Position numbers and translations under genes: made by a program
In this document: positions 62,110 to 64,000 of the stretch, piece by piece
Numbering within the stretch: the first letter of the stretch is position 1
Layout of the letters: each line of letters opens with the position of its first letter
Source of the DNA: Deltaproteobacteria bacterium
GTDB taxonomy: Bacteria > Desulfobacterota > Binatia > DP-6
Direction: 5' to 3'
Length of the DNA stretch: 64,000 nucleotides
Assembly (NCBI GenBank): GCA_005888095.1
Contig: VBKF01000092.1
Location: 613-64,612, forward strand
The notes under the pieces: model-generated
Seen by the model: only the letters and a program-made list of their open reading frames with translations
Told to the model about the DNA's origin: nothing
The model's database searches: none

Positions 62110-64000
62110 ATGCTCGGGGTGCGCCACCGGAGCCCGGACCGGTACGGGGAGGAGATGTTGCGTCGCGTCACCGCACGCGCGCCGTTCGGCTTCACGGTCT
62201 TCCTCGGCTGCCTGGCGCTCAGCACTCTGTTCGAGGTGCTCCAATTTCCCGAGCGCCGCGGCTGGATGGCGACGTTTGCCGCCGGTTTCGTATGCCTCGT
62301 CGCACTCTGCTGGACGCTCGTCCGCCAGCGACCGGCGTGGACCCTCCCGATCCTGCTCGGCTTCGTGAACGTCGTGGGGGTCGCACTCAACGGCTACCAC
62401 GTGATCGTGGGGGCCTCGCTCGCCGCGTGCGTGTGGGTGTTGACGGGCCTGGTGGCCTCCGCCGCCGTGATCCTCCCATGGGGGAGCCGCAACCAGGCGC
62501 TTGCCTGCGTGGGGACGCTGCTCTCCTACCCGCTCCACCTCGTCGCCGGGACGGCCAATCCGCTCGCGTGGGACGCAGGCGGCACCTACCTCGCCGTGGT
62601 GATGTCGCTCAGCGTGTTCGGCGCGTCGCTGTTCGCGCGCCACGTGCGCGGCGAGCTCGAGCTGACCGCGGCCCTCGCCGAGCGCGAAGCGCGGCTGCAG
62701 AGCTACTTCGACCTCTCGCTGGTCGGCACGGCGATCCTCTCGCCCGACGGGACCTGCGACGAGGTGAACGACGAGCTCTGCCGGATGCTCGGCTACCCGG
62801 GCAGCGAGCTGCTCGGCAAGTCGTGGCGGGGCCTCGTGCACCACGACGACCGGGCGGCATTCGCCGCCCTGCTGAGGCGGATCCTCTCGGGCAGCGGGGC
62901 GCCGGAACGGCGGGACACGCGCTGCGTGCGGAAGGACGGCGAGACGACGTTCGCGATCGTCTCCCTGCGCGGCCTCCCCGGACGGCACGGAGCGATCGAC
63001 CACGTCATGATGCTGGTGCAGGACATCACGGAGCGCAGGCGAACGGAAGCCGAGCGCGAGCGATACCTGGAGCGCGCGGAGGAAGCGCGCCAGCGCGCGG
63101 AGGAGGCAAGCCGCGCGAAGGACGAGTTCCTCGCCACGGTCTCGCACGAGCTGAGAACGCCGCTCACCCCGATCCTGGCGTGGTCGAACATGCTCCGCAC
63201 GGAGGAGCTCGGTTCCGAGCGGAGGACGGTGGCCCTCGGCGCCATCGAGCAGAGCGCGAGGGCACAGGCGCAGCTGATCGACGATCTCCTCGACGTGTCG
63301 CGGATCGTCTCGGGAGAGTGGCGTTTGACGATGCGCCCGGTGGAGCTGGCGCCGGCGATCGAGGCCGCCGTGCAGCTGATGCAGCCGCCCGCGGACGTCA
63401 AGGGAGTGAGGCTCGAGCTCTCGCTGCCCGGCCTTGCCGTCCCCATCCTGGGAGACCCGGAGCGGCTGCAGCAGATCGTCTCGAACCTGCTCTCGAATGC
63501 GGTGAAGTTCACGCCGCGCGGCGGGCGGGTGCAGATCACCCTCGAGCGCCTGGAGTCTCACGCGCGCATCATCGTCCGCGACACGGGCGAAGGCATCGAC
63601 CCCCGCTTCCTGCCGCACGTCTTCGAACGATTCCGCCAGGCAGACAGCTCCACCACGCGACGGTACGGAGGTCTTGGCCTCGGCCTCGCAATCGTCCGCA
63701 CGCTGGTCGACCTCCACGGCGGCACGGTGCGCGCCGACAGCCCCGGGAAGGGCCTGGGCGCCGTCTTCACCGTCGAGCTCCCCCTGGCCGCGAACGGCGC
63801 GTCGGCAGCCGAGGAGGCCCCGCAGCGGGAGCACGCCGTTCGGCGGGTGACGCTCGGCGGGTTGCACGTCCTGGTGGTCGACGATGACCCGGGCTCGAAC
63901 GCCGTGGTGACCGCGGTGCTCGCGTCCCGCGGCGTGGAGGTCCGGACCGCCGGCTCGACGCCCGAAGCCCTGGAGATCGCCGGACGATGGCCGCCGGACG
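62110..64000 (+). CDS. hybrid PAS sensor histidine kinase with receiver domain, partial (runs off window)
   Basis: The open frame, truncated at the window edge, has an N-terminal membrane region of about six helices (FGFTVFLGCLALSTLFEVLQ onward). A PAS domain follows (SYFDLSLVGTAILSPDGTCD). The HisKA H-box is ATVSHELRTPLTPILAW, and the HATPase motifs are NLLSNAVKF, DTGEGID and GGLGLGLAI. The start of a receiver domain, HVLVVDDDPGSNAVV, follows, with the phospho-Asp expected beyond the edge. Start ATG 62110 has AGAGG upstream; GTG 62038 and ATG 62155 are possible. The signal is unknown. It follows the Ada-AlkA gene. Confidence 0.88.
   Translation, partial: MLGVRHRSPDRYGEEMLRRVTARAPFGFTVFLGCLALSTLFEVLQFPERRGWMATFAAGFVCLVALCWTLVRQRPAWTLPILLGFVNVVGVALNGYHVIVGASLAACVWVLTGLVASAAVILPWGSRNQALACVGTLLSYPLHLVAGTANPLAWDAGGTYLAVVMSLSVFGASLFARHVRGELELTAALAEREARLQSYFDLSLVGTAILSPDGTCDEVNDELCRMLGYPGSELLGKSWRGLVHHDDRAAFAALLRRILSGSGAPERRDTRCVRKDGETTFAIVSLRGLPGRHGAIDHVMMLVQDITERRRTEAERERYLERAEEARQRAEEASRAKDEFLATVSHELRTPLTPILAWSNMLRTEELGSERRTVALGAIEQSARAQAQLIDDLLDVSRIVSGEWRLTMRPVELAPAIEAAVQLMQPPADVKGVRLELSLPGLAVPILGDPERLQQIVSNLLSNAVKFTPRGGRVQITLERLESHARIIVRDTGEGIDPRFLPHVFERFRQADSSTTRRYGGLGLGLAIVRTLVDLHGGTVRADSPGKGLGAVFTVELPLAANGASAAEEAPQREHAVRRVTLGGLHVLVVDDDPGSNAVVTAVLASRGVEVRTAGSTPEALEIAGRWPPD

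Overview
This is a GC-rich, gene-dense bacterial window with no tRNA, rRNA, CRISPR array or recognisable phage region. The gene content suggests an uncultured deltaproteobacterium-like organism, perhaps of the Binatia (Desulfobacterota_B) type. The pointers are multiheme cytochromes, F420/flavin LLM-class oxidoreductases, NxxGxxAF-repeat exoproteins, DUF4331 and an Ada-AlkA fusion. The taxonomy is inference only; no marker gene is present.

Region 1 (42-23225) is the most unusual part. It holds a sigma-54 activator and four genes carrying cyclic-nucleotide-binding (cNMP) domains: a stand-alone one at 420, a patatin fusion at 2673, a stand-alone one at 13769, and two domains inside an iron-sulfur protein at 16045. 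Interleaved with them are three large c-type cytochromes: a 10-heme protein at 4591, a 1286-residue cytochrome with an LVIVD propeller at 9756, and a 5-heme protein at 19118. An outer-membrane barrel candidate (7936), a tandem GlcG/HbpS-like protein (6052), a fused NuoE-NuoF diaphorase (14330) and a b-type cytochrome-like membrane protein (18187) complete the set, followed by a TPR protein and a DUF4331 protein. I read 14330-19107 as one operon that takes electrons from NAD(P)H through the Fe-S/cNMP protein to a membrane haem b protein and then to periplasmic or outer-membrane cytochromes. A cyclic nucleotide would set the activity. This is a hypothesis built from domains and order.

Region 2 (23571-34768) is ordinary metabolism with some decay. 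It has DoxX, an NCS2 purine permease, an ICMT-type methyltransferase, a broken and internally deleted enoyl-CoA hydratase, and an HNH endonuclease-type gene cut by an in-frame TGA. It also has two acetyl-CoA hydrolase/CoA-transferase paralogs, a phasin-like coiled coil, a CMD protein, a haem-binding protein, a ParB-like protein, a retropepsin-like protein and an alpha/beta hydrolase.

Region 3 (34925-49572) is mixed housekeeping and stress. It holds trehalose-6-phosphate synthase, a DHH-like/CPBP membrane protein, adenosine-specific kinase, a SIMPL protein, two methyltransferases and MscL with a zinc ribbon. It continues with an LLM oxidoreductase, a polysaccharide deacetylase, a VOC protein, a PiT/DUF47 phosphate pair, a glutamine amidotransferase, an alkaline phosphatase-type enzyme and an N-formylglutamate amidohydrolase-like protein.

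Region 4 (49780-64000) carries large exported proteins (an NxxGxxAF-repeat protein, a lipase-like protein, a Cys-rich protein). It also has a glycosyltransferase, an LLM oxidoreductase, an Ada-AlkA repair fusion and a hybrid sensor kinase that runs off the end. Two fold-back inverted-repeat elements (46476-46656 and 59911-60219) share the terminal sequence CTAGGAG and look like two members of a small non-autonomous element family.
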